A stretch of 64,000 bases of DNA from a virus. Each line of letters opens with the position of its first letter. Within the stretch, counting starts at the first letter, position 1. Below, one piece after another: positions 49,901 through 58,226 of the stretch. A program made the position numbers and the translations under genes. Under the pieces are notes generated by a model. The model did not search any database, was not told the DNA's origin, and saw only the letters and a program-made list of their open reading frames with translations. The DNA is taken from the IMG/VR virus record IMGVR_UViG_3300042691_039521, positions 16,528-80,527 of that record. One strand, given 5' to 3'.

Positions 49901-51641
49901 TAATGAAGATGGAACCTATACAAGAGTTGAAACAACTGGCTCTGGGGAAAATATTTCATTCCCAGAAGGGGCTGAACCGTTCATTCCGATAATCCATGAA
50001 TCATCTAATCTAATGGATCACTCAGTAACGTTATCAAGTAGTGACTATAGATCTGAAATTATTATTGGTACGGATATTCCGTCACCAAAGGATGCTTCTC
50101 GTACCGGATTCATTAGGTATACTCCACCTATTGCAACTCAAATGTATGGATCAACTCCGGTTATGAGAAACATTCTTCGTCCAGCAATTTGGATTTCTCA
50201 ATTATTTGAGAATGAAGAAGAGCGCAAGTTGATGGCCGAACTTATAGCTATCCACTCATGGTTTGCTTCGCGTAGTGGGTCAACAACGATTGTTGCCAAC
50301 CCAGCTATTAATCTTGGTGATCAGATTAGAATTATTGAACGCAATACTTCTGAAACGTATATTCATCTTGTGCGCTCTATTAGTTCAAGTATGGACTTGA
50401 ATAGCGGTGTGTACACCATGAGCCTTGAAACTAATTGGTTAGGAGATGCCGATAACTGGGTCTTAGTCGCTAATTCAGGAGCTAGGGAGGAATATTTGGT
50501 CTATCTAAATTCTTTATTAGAGGAAGAGACTCCGGGTTCCGAAGATTATATTGCAATACAAAAGAAAATTAGTGCAGTTGAAAATGGCGACTATCCTTAT
50601 ATAGTCATTTCTGAACGACTGAATTCGTGGCAGTCATATACTCAACGAGGCTTAATTACTTCTACCGGAAAACTAGATGAACCAATTCTAACTATTTCTG
50701 GAGAATTTGGTGCCCGTTCTACTGTAGCCGGCACTCTCGGAGAAATGACAGTTATTGGCGACTCTATGACGACCTGGGATTCCACTTTTAACGGTCTTCT
50801 TGGAACGCCAACAAATAATAATTGGTCCCAAATATTAGATGGTACAGTTGTTGGTACACTTAAGCGAGATGCTGTTCCCGGTGCTACGACTACTTATATG
50901 AGAAACAATCTGACACTTACTCCAGAAACGACTGATGCTCTAGTTGTTTTCTTTGGAGCCAATGACCAGAATACATCTTTATCTGGCGTATCTGTTGAGG
51001 AGTTTAAGGACAATCTAATTTGGTTCTTTGAACAGTTCCCGGCATCTAGAAAACTTGTTGTGTTCCCATGGCGTTGGAATGGTTATCCACCTGGCGAGCC
51101 AGATCCAGCACCAACCGAAGAAGAGTATACTTCTTATCGTAATGCGGCAGAAGATGCTGCTACCGAGGTCGGGGCAGCATTTTTAGACCTTGGATCTTAT
51201 GTAAGTAATCCTCCAACTGGTTATATATTAGATCAGATACACCCCAATACCGCTGGCCATCAGTTGATCGCTGATGCGATAGGTGATATAATTAATATTC
51301 CAATTGACTCTACTAATAATTGGACCTTTAGCGGTTCGATATCAGCCATTAATAAAGTTACTGATGTTATTGTTTCCATGGATTCAATTTCTGATATCTT
51401 ATTCAAAGATGTTTTCTTTAACTTATATTCTGGCGGAGACTTAGTTCAGTCTATTCCAATCCCGGCTCAGGGTTATAGATTTAATTTAGGAGATTTAGGA
51501 TATGATGATACAACGACATCTTATACTTACAGAATCACCGGTGTCGCCAAAAGTAACGGTAATGGTATGATTAAACTTTCATTTAATTCCCCAACTGCTA
51601 CTGGCTCTACAGTTGAAGATACAATTGTGGTGGTGAAATAA
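46941..51641 (+). CDS. tail hub protein with FGDA repeats and SGNH hydrolase domain
   Basis: This 1566-residue protein has an N-terminal beta-rich hub-like domain (residues 1-220) and a lectin-like insert (230-470). Six repeats of the GYW-x-(6-8)-G-x-(3)-FGDA type lie at about 484-867 (GYWIVDKEGWVYGFGDA, GYWVLYSNGIVRGFGDA and others). A second hub part, like Tal-type tail proteins, covers about 880-1165 (GDQIRIIERNTSETYIHLV). The C-terminal SGNH/GDSL hydrolase has GDS at 1273-1275, FGAND with N1341, and D1431-x2-H1434. The catalytic triad Ser1275-Asp1431-His1434 is complete, so it may deacylate cell-surface glycans during adsorption. The repeats point to an actinobacterial host. Confidence 0.88.
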   Translation: MKYIPELFEKATSGNFLGNRAANGRVTVEPNWKIQETAPIYGNSIRGPFRYYTDGNPEEYEVPAIQNIQWNRSFGQDLGTAQITIYNSWHNLNNEDPEMTDKIGKPGYFWPRRGEGDSFLTWKQNPGKGAYKKDGTWDPNFSWKDILVPDALLRTYEGWGGKPTDGGYVSVDQNITDKNITITGVWIINSVTAGSLGTMVLDCTDIGRILLDQIVFPPIIPGSLYPLEYYPDGKSPFDSPWGPKVKGKFTRIRDPRDTSGRWMEVSSSPASKGAVAVKPGASSNQSDSTVYPTYSTEEAIDGNWSTYALSNAYSTPDGNGANPNTVWFEFTVGAGMDSISFKPWAGGYTCYISAYQDTNPRNPTGTNVWKGDDVIPADGDMAINYVKKVNVPMQLPDNNENVMEVFFSDEHFPESNETPLPSTLYPHKIRLTFQHLYYSHIPDNAGNRYRAGIRDLTVYRTGKDVSPFSTDFEALPWTFCMTSHPTRGYWIVDKEGWVYGFGDAADYDSDAFGAVPIEAYGGTWEFLGTTGRTNRAVAIESHPDGKGYWVMDWFGHIWAYGSAEHHGQHAVPDPFVNFFEASKVSARGLAITPSGEGYWVLYSNGIVRGFGDASPKYAAIPNTDVSIFMQEYLKIHYSNHPGYMSYNVNLKGTAIASHPKKMGFWVTDGSGQVFPFGAAARYGGLINRVYSKGLAGQFKLQDLEWATTIESTPSGEGYWIAFGSGRVAGFGDAKKLGKDPYIVNDLQIPTTGVVPPGPNTTPSIVGGDPHDLVYKRELREFPTRPGGPNGTQFYWNGQWWDDAPITYPENKNAPKDSGNILTNPETMDYSFFRNILWGLARDPNGNGFWGLTASGEVIPHNADFWGKPGYDGATGFRWKEGNFDGDYAQIVKDILRWAGFLFYDPDIDGDTEPSVLGRIEGTGIKTDTTLEGDKFDKKTLIDVIKELAEVVGYTFRIAEDGSVIFESPNWWRSGNFDEDGQPIYVIYNEDGTYTRVETTGSGENISFPEGAEPFIPIIHESSNLMDHSVTLSSSDYRSEIIIGTDIPSPKDASRTGFIRYTPPIATQMYGSTPVMRNILRPAIWISQLFENEEERKLMAELIAIHSWFASRSGSTTIVANPAINLGDQIRIIERNTSETYIHLVRSISSSMDLNSGVYTMSLETNWLGDADNWVLVANSGAREEYLVYLNSLLEEETPGSEDYIAIQKKISAVENGDYPYIVISERLNSWQSYTQRGLITSTGKLDEPILTISGEFGARSTVAGTLGEMTVIGDSMTTWDSTFNGLLGTPTNNNWSQILDGTVVGTLKRDAVPGATTTYMRNNLTLTPETTDALVVFFGANDQNTSLSGVSVEEFKDNLIWFFEQFPASRKLVVFPWRWNGYPPGEPDPAPTEEEYTSYRNAAEDAATEVGAAFLDLGSYVSNPPTGYILDQIHPNTAGHQLIADAIGDIINIPIDSTNNWTFSGSISAINKVTDVIVSMDSISDILFKDVFFNLYSGGDLVQSIPIPAQGYRFNLGDLGYDDTTTSYTYRITGVAKSNGNGMIKLSFNSPTATGSTVEDTIVVVK

Positions 51642-53167
51642 TGAGTGATAGAATAAGAAGAATCCAGCCAGTAGGTGGATTTCGTCCCGTCAATAGTTCA
51701 GACGTTGCTGCGGCGGCTAATAGACTTAGAAGAACGCAATCTACGATACAAACAAGAATGTCAGACCTTCAAAGTGCTGCCGCTGATGTGACGGTCGTGA
51801 GTTGTAAAATACCAGTGAACAATACCGGGGAAACAGAAGTAACTTTTATGTTCCCCGTGAAGTTTTCAGATATTCCATCTGTTGTATTTGGCTTCCAAAA
51901 CCAAACAACTCCTATAGCTGGGCAGGCTCCGTTATTCTCTGCTTCTGTTTTGCATTGGCACACAGAAGATCGACTTCCGTTTTCTAGATTATATACCGGG
52001 GCAACTTTCCTGATTGTATCCGAGGCAACCCCCGGTTATTCTTATGTGTGTAATGCTACTATTACGGGTGTTGCTTTTTCTGGTCCGACCACTGAAGACA
52101 TGACCAATGCAGACCCCATTTCTTATCCACCAACCCCAGAAGAGGGTGATTTGATTATGGGATTTTCTGCTTCGTCCTTGTCCGGAACGTCCCCAGCAGA
52201 AATATCATTTACTGATGACTCGGAATCAGATGGAACTATTGTTTCTAGAATTTGGGATTTCGGTGACGGATATGCCACTTCGGGTGACAGTAGCCCTTCT
52301 CACACATACGGTTCTGCGGGTACATATCCAGCTACGCTTACGATTACTGACTCTTTAGGTAACACAGATTCAATATCTGAAAATGTTGTTATCTCTGGTC
52401 CAGCAGATTCGCCAGGAGCTTCTTCATTCCATCTTTGGTGGCACAATATGAATAACACCTATGATGAAGTATCTGTAAAGATTAGGGTGACAGATCCGCC
52501 TGTTGGTGATCCACTTTATTTCTGGGCTTTACAGGTGGAGTTTACGGATTCAGATGATGACGAGATTCTATCGGGCGCTCACGTTGGGCTACAGTCTTGG
52601 AATGGATCAGATTATCCCAATGGTCGTGCCGTGAATTGGGGTGGTTATATTAGTGACGCTGGACAGGCCCAATTTGGTCCCGGTCTGCCATCCGAATTAG
52701 TTGGATCTACATCAGATCTGCCTTCAGCAGAAGGAAATGTCAATACTCGTAATTATAATTGGTCAAGCGCTAAAACATATAGATTGCATATCTTTAAGGT
52801 TGCAAATGAGCCGGGTCAACCAGCCGGTACAACTAGGTGGCGTGCTCAGATCAATGACTTAACTTTGGCAACAGCAACAACAATTCGTGACATATATGCT
52901 TATGGTGATCGCATTACAGGTATTTCAATGTGGTCTGAGATTTTTGCTGCCTGCTCTGCCGAGTCGGTTAGTGTAAAGTGGTCTGAACCATGGGCAGAGA
53001 TTTATGGAACTTCTACAAAAGAATATCCTGATGAGTTTTATGTAACCTATCAATCCCATGCATCTGGTGGCTGCCATAATACCAACTCATATTATGATGG
53101 AACTGGATTTGTTCAGAAGACATTAACTACAAGAATTACTCCGCACGATTCATTTATTACTATTTGA
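51641..53167 (+). CDS. minor tail protein with PKD domain
   Basis: This 508-residue protein starts in a TAATG overlap with the hub gene. Residues 1-170 form a beta-rich attachment region. A PKD domain lies at about 176-250 (ISFTDDSESDG, WDFGDGYATSG, SHTYGSAGTY). The C-terminal 250 residues look like a beta-sandwich, lectin-like domain. PKD domains mediate protein or glycan contacts in surface proteins, so it is likely a tail-tip adhesin. No enzymatic motif is seen. Confidence 0.78.
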   Translation: MSDRIRRIQPVGGFRPVNSSDVAAAANRLRRTQSTIQTRMSDLQSAAADVTVVSCKIPVNNTGETEVTFMFPVKFSDIPSVVFGFQNQTTPIAGQAPLFSASVLHWHTEDRLPFSRLYTGATFLIVSEATPGYSYVCNATITGVAFSGPTTEDMTNADPISYPPTPEEGDLIMGFSASSLSGTSPAEISFTDDSESDGTIVSRIWDFGDGYATSGDSSPSHTYGSAGTYPATLTITDSLGNTDSISENVVISGPADSPGASSFHLWWHNMNNTYDEVSVKIRVTDPPVGDPLYFWALQVEFTDSDDDEILSGAHVGLQSWNGSDYPNGRAVNWGGYISDAGQAQFGPGLPSELVGSTSDLPSAEGNVNTRNYNWSSAKTYRLHIFKVANEPGQPAGTTRWRAQINDLTLATATTIRDIYAYGDRITGISMWSEIFAACSAESVSVKWSEPWAEIYGTSTKEYPDEFYVTYQSHASGGCHNTNSYYDGTGFVQKTLTTRITPHDSFITI

Positions 53168-53174
53168 GGTAACT

Positions 53175-53567
53175 ATGACTAGATATATTAACACCGAAGT
53201 AAGCACACCTAGTAATTCAGTGGCTAGAAAAAGACCTGATGCAATTATCCCACCATTTGGTTTTGTGGGAAGATTAAAGGCAGGGGCATCTGGCTATTTT
53301 CAGCCAACAAGAAATATGATGATAACAGGTGGTTCAATATCTTCTAATGGCGATGGTGAATTACCTTGTCTTTTTAGCATCTTAAAAAAGGAACCTTTCA
53401 TTGAACAGCCTGTTTTGATTGGTGGGGAAACATTGAATGAACTTGATAAGAAAGTGCTATTTTCGATGGAAGCTTTGGTTACGCCATATGATAATATTTT
53501 TGTTGTCGCATGGGCTAATTCGTATCATAGTGGTGTTACGATACAGCTTGTTGGGGTCCAAATATGA
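53175..53567 (+). CDS. hypothetical minor tail protein (130 aa)
   Basis: This 130-residue protein lies between the PKD protein and the next minor tail gene and overlaps the latter. Beta-rich sequence with GFVGRLKAGASGYFQP and MMITGGSISSNGDG suggests a small virion or fibre-tip protein. The RBS is TGAGGT. No family is recognised. Confidence 0.6.
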   Translation: MTRYINTEVSTPSNSVARKRPDAIIPPFGFVGRLKAGASGYFQPTRNMMITGGSISSNGDGELPCLFSILKKEPFIEQPVLIGGETLNELDKKVLFSMEALVTPYDNIFVVAWANSYHSGVTIQLVGVQI

Positions 53568-54880
53568 CGGTTGGTTTCTACCCCGCTAAAAGTTTAGAAC
53601 GTTTACAGATACCAATCGACTACGAACCACCAGCCGGGTGGTCAGCTTCTGATTTCTTGGCTTGGGAGGGAAGTCTTGTTGATGATTATTTTGACGGTAA
53701 TACTGTTACTTTTGCTTATAGAGATTTTTATTTTTATTTAACAAATGACGCATATGCTGGTTCTGGTTTTACCCCTGGGTCTATTACTTGGATTGGCCCA
53801 AATAATTCTGGGAACCTTGGGTATGATGGATTGACAAATACCGGAACTACCGGTGGTGCATATTTTATTGATTGCCCTAGCAGCGACTCTATTATTTCTG
53901 AATATTCTTATACAAGAACTAGATTGAGAATTCCTAAAACCGGTACTCATGTAGTTTCTTATAAATATATTGATAACGTCACAGAAATAGAGCATTTTGT
54001 TCATTTGGTATTTCATGCAAAGATGCGAGAAGAAGATGATTTCCCAGAGGTTAGAGTTTGTTTTGGTAATCAGATTCCGGTAAGTGGATATGATGTTGGT
54101 TTAGGTCCAGCCCCTCCTGGCGGGTGGGAGTTTCTTGTAGATGTAACAACTCCATTAGAACTGTCGGGTGGCGAACCTGTAGATAGATCTGAAATTCTTT
54201 GGGCCGACCTTGAAGAGTGGCATTTAAATAATGGTGGCCCGCCTAAGCCTGGGGTTAATTATTCTACCGTGAGCGCTCCATGCATATCTATTTGTGCTAA
54301 GATAGCTCCGCAAGAACAACCATTTGGTTCAAATATTGTTCCTAGGTTTTTCTTTTCTAAAGGAGTTCAGGGTTGTCGTGATTGGCTGGAAACCGAACTT
54401 TACCCTTATTCATTAGGCTCATTGACTCCACCTGGGGTCGATGATATTTCCGATGATTGGTTTTTATCCGGTAATAGAACTGTCCCAACCGGACCATTAG
54501 GACTTGGACCATTACAGGCTTCTAATTTATTAAAGTTTAATAATCAGTTTTTTCATTATCCATACATCGTCATGAATTCTGCTCCTGGGGGAGTTGAGAT
54601 TGGTAATGGTTGGTGGCAATATGCAGCCATTCCAATCAAACCCAACCTTGATGACGTCATGGACCCAGACGAGGGAGCTTATGAGATGAGGTTCCACACC
54701 TATTTTCAGAGTTTATCTTCTCCATACAGCACGCCAGCTAGCTTAAATAATAAAAAGCAAGCTCCTTGGAGTTTATTTATAACTCCTTGGGATAAGATTG
54801 GAAAAACATTTACGTTAGGGTCTGCTAATCAAGCACCCGGTTGGCTTATAGGTATGATTCCAATTTTTGGTGTCGGCTAG
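53564..54880 (+). CDS. hypothetical minor tail protein (438 aa)
   Basis: This 438-residue protein starts in an ATGA overlap. Sequence is rich in Gly, Pro and aromatic residues (SDFLAWEGSLVDDYFDG, WIGPNNSGNLGYDGL), consistent with beta-structured tail tip or fibre proteins. It is the last gene of the structural block; a sigma-70-like promoter for the replication block follows directly. No motif allows a finer call. Confidence 0.65.
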   Translation: MTVGFYPAKSLERLQIPIDYEPPAGWSASDFLAWEGSLVDDYFDGNTVTFAYRDFYFYLTNDAYAGSGFTPGSITWIGPNNSGNLGYDGLTNTGTTGGAYFIDCPSSDSIISEYSYTRTRLRIPKTGTHVVSYKYIDNVTEIEHFVHLVFHAKMREEDDFPEVRVCFGNQIPVSGYDVGLGPAPPGGWEFLVDVTTPLELSGGEPVDRSEILWADLEEWHLNNGGPPKPGVNYSTVSAPCISICAKIAPQEQPFGSNIVPRFFFSKGVQGCRDWLETELYPYSLGSLTPPGVDDISDDWFLSGNRTVPTGPLGLGPLQASNLLKFNNQFFHYPYIVMNSAPGGVEIGNGWWQYAAIPIKPNLDDVMDPDEGAYEMRFHTYFQSLSSPYSTPASLNNKKQAPWSLFITPWDKIGKTFTLGSANQAPGWLIGMIPIFGVG

Positions 54881-54883
54881 AAT

Positions 54884-54912
54884 TTGACTTTTAATTTTAC
54901 CTGTGTTAAACT
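54884..54912 (+). promoter_or_regulatory. sigma-70-like promoter of the replication block
   Basis: TTGACT at 54884-54889, a 17-bp spacer and TAAACT at 54907-54912 (four of six matches to TATAAT). No late-type motif is present. It lies 20 bp before the next start codon and marks the change from structural to replication genes. Confidence 0.6.
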
Positions 54913-54931
54913 TCTTTATGAAAGGAGTTGA

Positions 54932-55378
54932 ATGACACTTTTTGAAAAATTACAGAAAAGATTATCAAACACCCCAGAACAAATAGAAAAAATCATCTAT
55001 ATTTTAGAGAAGTATAATTTGCGTATTAACATACGCTGCTTTGATCAATATGGTTTAGTTTTATTTGATGAACGAAGAAAAACCGTAAGGATAGTTTTCG
55101 GAGAAAAGGGACAAACTCTGATAAAAATAGAACCCTTTTATGCTGATATTGGTATCATCTATATTGGAGAGCTATTAGCTGGGTGGATAGAGAAATCTAA
55201 AATTGAGATTGATGGATCATTATGGTTTATAGATCCACAAACCCTACATAAAATGCCTAAAGAATTTCTGTTTAAACAGGAATGTCCACATATGGACATA
55301 TATGGTGGTTTAAGTGACGGGGAATACTGGGAATGTTTAGGATGTGGTGAAAGGTTAGTGTTCAGTGAAAACATCTAG
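54932..55378 (+). CDS. hypothetical protein with zinc-binding-like C terminus
   Basis: This 148-residue basic protein has an N-terminal helix (TPEQIEKIIYILEKYNLRI) and a C-terminal Cys/His cluster (ECPHMDIYGG, then ECLGCGERL) that fits a small zinc ribbon. It starts after AAAGGAG and overlaps the Xre gene. It heads the replication block and could be a regulator. No family is recognised. Confidence 0.6.
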   Translation: MTLFEKLQKRLSNTPEQIEKIIYILEKYNLRINIRCFDQYGLVLFDERRKTVRIVFGEKGQTLIKIEPFYADIGIIYIGELLAGWIEKSKIEIDGSLWFIDPQTLHKMPKEFLFKQECPHMDIYGGLSDGEYWECLGCGERLVFSENI

Positions 55379-55610
55379 TAGTAAAGAATTTAGAGCTTTG
55401 ATGAGATTCTTGCGCGAACGTAATGAAATCTCAGCACGCTCTCTTTCCGAGAAGTCGGGTGTTTCATTATCATATGTTTCAAAGATGGAAAAGGGAGATG
55501 TGACTCCAACTGTGGAGGTTTTTTCAAAAATTATTTCAAACCTCAATGTTTCTAATGCTGAACTAATTTATCTTATTCGCATTTTAGCTGATACAACAGA
55601 GGGAGAATAA
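55365..55610 (+). CDS. Xre-family HTH regulator
   Basis: This 81-residue protein is almost entirely an Xre/Cro helix-turn-helix: FLRERNEISARSLSEKSGVS, then LSYVSKMEKGDVTPTVEVFSKI. It would bind operators as a dimer. The GTG start overlaps the preceding gene. It is encoded directly before the Cas4-like nuclease and may control the replication operon; the target is unknown. Confidence 0.85.
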   Translation: MKTSSSKEFRALMRFLRERNEISARSLSEKSGVSLSYVSKMEKGDVTPTVEVFSKIISNLNVSNAELIYLIRILADTTEGE

Positions 55611-55611
55611 C

Positions 55612-56436
55612 ATCAAATTTAGCGCATCTCAATTAAAATCTTGGCAGAACTGTGCTTTACAAACAAAGTATAATTATATTGATGAGCAGGTAAAACCACG
55701 AAGTCTTGGTTCTGCAGCAATGTTTGGGTCTGCCGTTCACGAAGCAATTGATCGTTGGCATAAAGGCGCCACCGAAGATGAAGCAATTGAAATATTTGAA
55801 TATGAAATGACAAAACAGGAACCAGATTATTGGAACCGCATGACGACACTTACGGGATATCTTGATCAAGGGCCACGTATGATCAGTGAGTATATTGCCG
55901 CTAGAGAGTGGGCTTACTCTGATGTGATAGCTTCGGAGTTCCGTTTCATGGTCGATATAGGCGAGCATCAGTTGAGTGGTATTGTTGACCTCATGGAGTT
56001 ACCTCATGATCATTCAGCCTTAGATATTGTTGATCTTAAAACGGGTAAACGACCAATCCTCGACACATTACACCTAGATATTCAGTTCACTATTTATCAA
56101 TGGAGTACATATCAAAAAGAGTTTTGGTGTGGGCATCCTGATGAGCCAGATAAGTACACTGGCTTTGAGAATGGCGAAGAACTTTTTGAATACTTCCAGA
56201 AAATTCCACGTAGAGGATGGTGGTATGACCTCAAAAAAGGTGATCGGGTATATGTTGGAGATAGAACAGCCAGGGATTTTGGTAGACTCTATAGACTTAT
56301 AGAACAGGTTGCTAGAGCAATCGAATATGAAGTTTTTATTCCAACTATAAATGGTGATACTTGTACGTGGTGCGAACATACTGATATTTGTCCGGTTTAT
56401 TTTGAGAGAGAAAATAATGCCGAGCCTGAATATTAA
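55612..56436 (+). CDS. Cas4/RecB-like PD-(D/E)xK nuclease with 4Fe-4S motif, AUC start
   Basis: This roughly 274-residue exonuclease-type protein has an N-terminal FSASQLKSWQNC with C14, then FGSAVHEAIDRWH. Nuclease residues follow in GIVDLMEL and DIVDLKTGK, with IQFTIYQW after them. The C-terminal cluster C251-x2-C254-x5-C260 together with C14 forms the iron-sulfur staple of AddB/Cas4 enzymes. The first ATG (55720) would remove the conserved N terminus including C14. The frame continues upstream to an ATC at 55612, 6 nt after GGGAG, and no ATG, GTG or TTG exists in that stretch (a CTG at 55588 lacks an RBS). Its role is likely DNA end processing with the Sak4-like ATPase downstream. Confidence 0.85.
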   Translation: MKFSASQLKSWQNCALQTKYNYIDEQVKPRSLGSAAMFGSAVHEAIDRWHKGATEDEAIEIFEYEMTKQEPDYWNRMTTLTGYLDQGPRMISEYIAAREWAYSDVIASEFRFMVDIGEHQLSGIVDLMELPHDHSALDIVDLKTGKRPILDTLHLDIQFTIYQWSTYQKEFWCGHPDEPDKYTGFENGEELFEYFQKIPRRGWWYDLKKGDRVYVGDRTARDFGRLYRLIEQVARAIEYEVFIPTINGDTCTWCEHTDICPVYFERENNAEPEY

Positions 56437-56602
56437 TCTAATTATGCGTCCCAAAACTATTCAGGTTGGTCCAGGGGGGTATCTTGTTTCAGTTTTTATT
56501 GAAGATCAACTTGCTTTTTCTCTGCCAACATTATATAATAGTTATGATGAAGCAAGAGAAGCAACTCTTGAATATATGTATGAAAGGTTAAAGAGTGACT
56601 GA
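56417..56602 (+). CDS. small hypothetical protein (61 aa)
   Basis: The frame opens earlier, but the ATG at 56417 with AGAGAG upstream is the likely start, overlapping the nuclease gene by 20 bp. It is a short alpha/beta protein (YLVSVFIEDQLAFSLPTL, then a helix). It overlaps the ATPase gene start by 8 bp. The function is unknown. Confidence 0.6.
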   Translation: MPSLNINLIMRPKTIQVGPGGYLVSVFIEDQLAFSLPTLYNSYDEAREATLEYMYERLKSD

Positions 56603-57518
56603 AAAATTATTGGTCGAATTTAGTGGTAAGAAAGATTTAACACCATATGTACGAATGCTTTTAGCTGGAGAGGCTGGTTCAGGCAAAACAGAATATGCTC
56701 TGACTGCCCCTAATCCCATATGGGCATCAGCGTATCCAGATAAAGTTGCTTTAGCGAAAGCAACAAATACAAGATATGTTAATATTAATAATGAACAAGA
56801 TCTTTTATTGCTTCATAAAGCTTTGAAAGAAGAATTAATTGAAGCTGAAACTGTTGTCATTGACCGTGTAGATGAAATTCAAAGACGAATGTTCATCAAC
56901 AGAATGATTACAGAAAAAAGAGATTTTCTAAAAAATGATGACTGGAACTGGATGGAAGCTAAGCTCAATCAAATTGCTAAGGGCTTCTGCGATTTAGAAA
57001 TCAATGTGATCTTCATCTGTCAGACACGAGATGTCGGTGGTTTCGATGGACAAGATTTTATTACCAAACCAGATATCCAGGGTGGTTTTGCTCAAGATAT
57101 TTATTCTTATGTAGATTATGCTTTACATTTGGAAAGAAATTTGAGTGAGGTAGAAGTTCGAAATGTTTTTGAAGAAGTTGGAACTGATAAGGTTTTATTT
57201 GAAAACATTTCTTTAGAAATACTTGGTCCACAGTTAAGAACTGTACCATCTGTCAGATATCCTTGGATCTTTGATAGAACAAAAACTTTAGACACCTTTA
57301 CTTCTGCTGATAGCTATGATATAATAACTGAGGCCAGAAAAAATATGGTGATTGAAGAGGGAAGCGATCCACTAGAAATAGTGTTTCAACCAATAGAAGA
57401 TGGTGAGCGTAAAGATACTTCTATTCCCGGCATGTCTAAAGCAGACAAGCTTAATAAAATTCTAAATAAAAGCACACAAAATCAAAAGGAGCATAATGCC
57501 AGCATTAACAGCAAGTAA
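56595..57518 (+). CDS. Sak4-like RecA-fold ATPase
   Basis: This 307-residue protein has Walker A GEAGSGKTEYAL (residues about 25-36) and a Walker B-like ETVVIDRVDEI. The single short RecA-like domain, with a downstream ssDNA-binding-like gene and an upstream Cas4-like nuclease, matches Sak4-type phage recombination modules that pair single strands. The GTG start overlaps the previous gene. AAA_24-type phage ATPases are close alternatives with the same likely role. Confidence 0.78.
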   Translation: MTEKLLVEFSGKKDLTPYVRMLLAGEAGSGKTEYALTAPNPIWASAYPDKVALAKATNTRYVNINNEQDLLLLHKALKEELIEAETVVIDRVDEIQRRMFINRMITEKRDFLKNDDWNWMEAKLNQIAKGFCDLEINVIFICQTRDVGGFDGQDFITKPDIQGGFAQDIYSYVDYALHLERNLSEVEVRNVFEEVGTDKVLFENISLEILGPQLRTVPSVRYPWIFDRTKTLDTFTSADSYDIITEARKNMVIEEGSDPLEIVFQPIEDGERKDTSIPGMSKADKLNKILNKSTQNQKEHNASINSK

Positions 57519-57999
57519 TTCAAATTCAAATCCTCAAACCGGTTTTGATACAAAAACAAAAGATGATTTTCCAGCTATTCCACCCGGCACCTATGACGCC
57601 GAGGTTGCGAGAATCGAATATCGCACGAAGGAAGATGTTCTAAAAAAGAGAGAAGAAACAGGCAAGGGTTTTTGGCCTGACTGGAAGACCTATGATGCAG
57701 AGATTGCTATCGGATTCCGTATCACTAATGGCGAATACAAAGGTCGTTGGTTCTTCGGTGACACCGAAGCAGATTTTTCCATGGGGTCAAAGCTCCGTAT
57801 TTGGGTAAGCCAACTTCTCGGTTTTAAGATTCCAGATGACTTCGTTTTTGATACCGACGAACTGGAAGACTATGAGGGTCTTGATTGTCGAATTAAGCTG
57901 AAAAGATTCACTAACAAGAAGGGTGTAGAAAAGAACTCTATTGTCGAGGTCCTCTCTTCAGAGGGCGCAAACTACGATGATGCTGATGGAATTTTCTGA
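57496..57999 (+). CDS. putative single-stranded DNA-binding protein
   Basis: This 167-residue protein has a beta-barrel-like body (PPGTYDAEVARIEY, DAEIAIGFRITNGEYKGRWFFGD, LDCRIKLKRFTNKKG) and an acidic C terminus (YDDADGIF). An OB-like fold with an acidic tail ending in an aromatic residue is typical of phage ssDNA-binding proteins. It sits next to the Sak4-like ATPase, a common pairing. The call combines sequence pattern and context. Confidence 0.65.
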   Translation: MPALTASNSNSNPQTGFDTKTKDDFPAIPPGTYDAEVARIEYRTKEDVLKKREETGKGFWPDWKTYDAEIAIGFRITNGEYKGRWFFGDTEADFSMGSKLRIWVSQLLGFKIPDDFVFDTDELEDYEGLDCRIKLKRFTNKKGVEKNSIVEVLSSEGANYDDADGIF

Positions 58000-58177
58000 T
58001 CCACAGAACAGTAGGGTGGGTGCCCCTTCCAATGGTATGAATCATTCTACCGTTGGGAGGGTAACTCCTACTAATGCTTGGTGGGATGACTCTAAACCAA
58101 ACAAGAGATTGTATGGTTCTAAGGGTGAAGTCCTAATTGATATTCCAAGCAGAGAAATAGGTTTCAAAAAGAGGTGA
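57977..58177 (+). CDS. small hypothetical protein (66 aa)
   Basis: The frame is open from a TTG at 57941; the ATG at 57977 (alternatives 57980 and 57986) is preferred because GAGGG lies 11 nt upstream. The product is basic and Trp/Pro-rich in its middle. The function is unknown. A hairpin follows its stop. Confidence 0.5.
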   Translation: MMLMEFSDPQNSRVGAPSNGMNHSTVGRVTPTNAWWDDSKPNKRLYGSKGEVLIDIPSREIGFKKR

Positions 58178-58178
58178 G

Positions 58179-58206
58179 ATAAAGGGTCCCTCACAGGACC
58201 CTTTAT
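58179..58206 (+). terminator. hairpin after the ssDNA-binding region
   Basis: A perfect 11-bp stem (ATAAAGGGTCC with GGACCCTTTAT) and 6-nt loop is followed only by CCTATTT, a weak T-run. It may be a partial terminator or an mRNA-stabilising hairpin between the recombination genes and the primase-helicase. Confidence 0.6.
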
Positions 58207-58226
58207 CCTATTTAGAAAGGTTATCA

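Noticed and set aside
32749-50460. GCCGATAA strings at about 24344, 32749, 34868 and 50448
   Set aside because: They lie inside coding regions, lack CTTT and TAGGA at the right distances, and are explained by Ala-Asp codons.
55720-56436. ATG at 55720 as start of the Cas4-like nuclease
   Set aside because: It would remove the conserved N-terminal motif and the first iron-sulfur cysteine, and it lacks an RBS.
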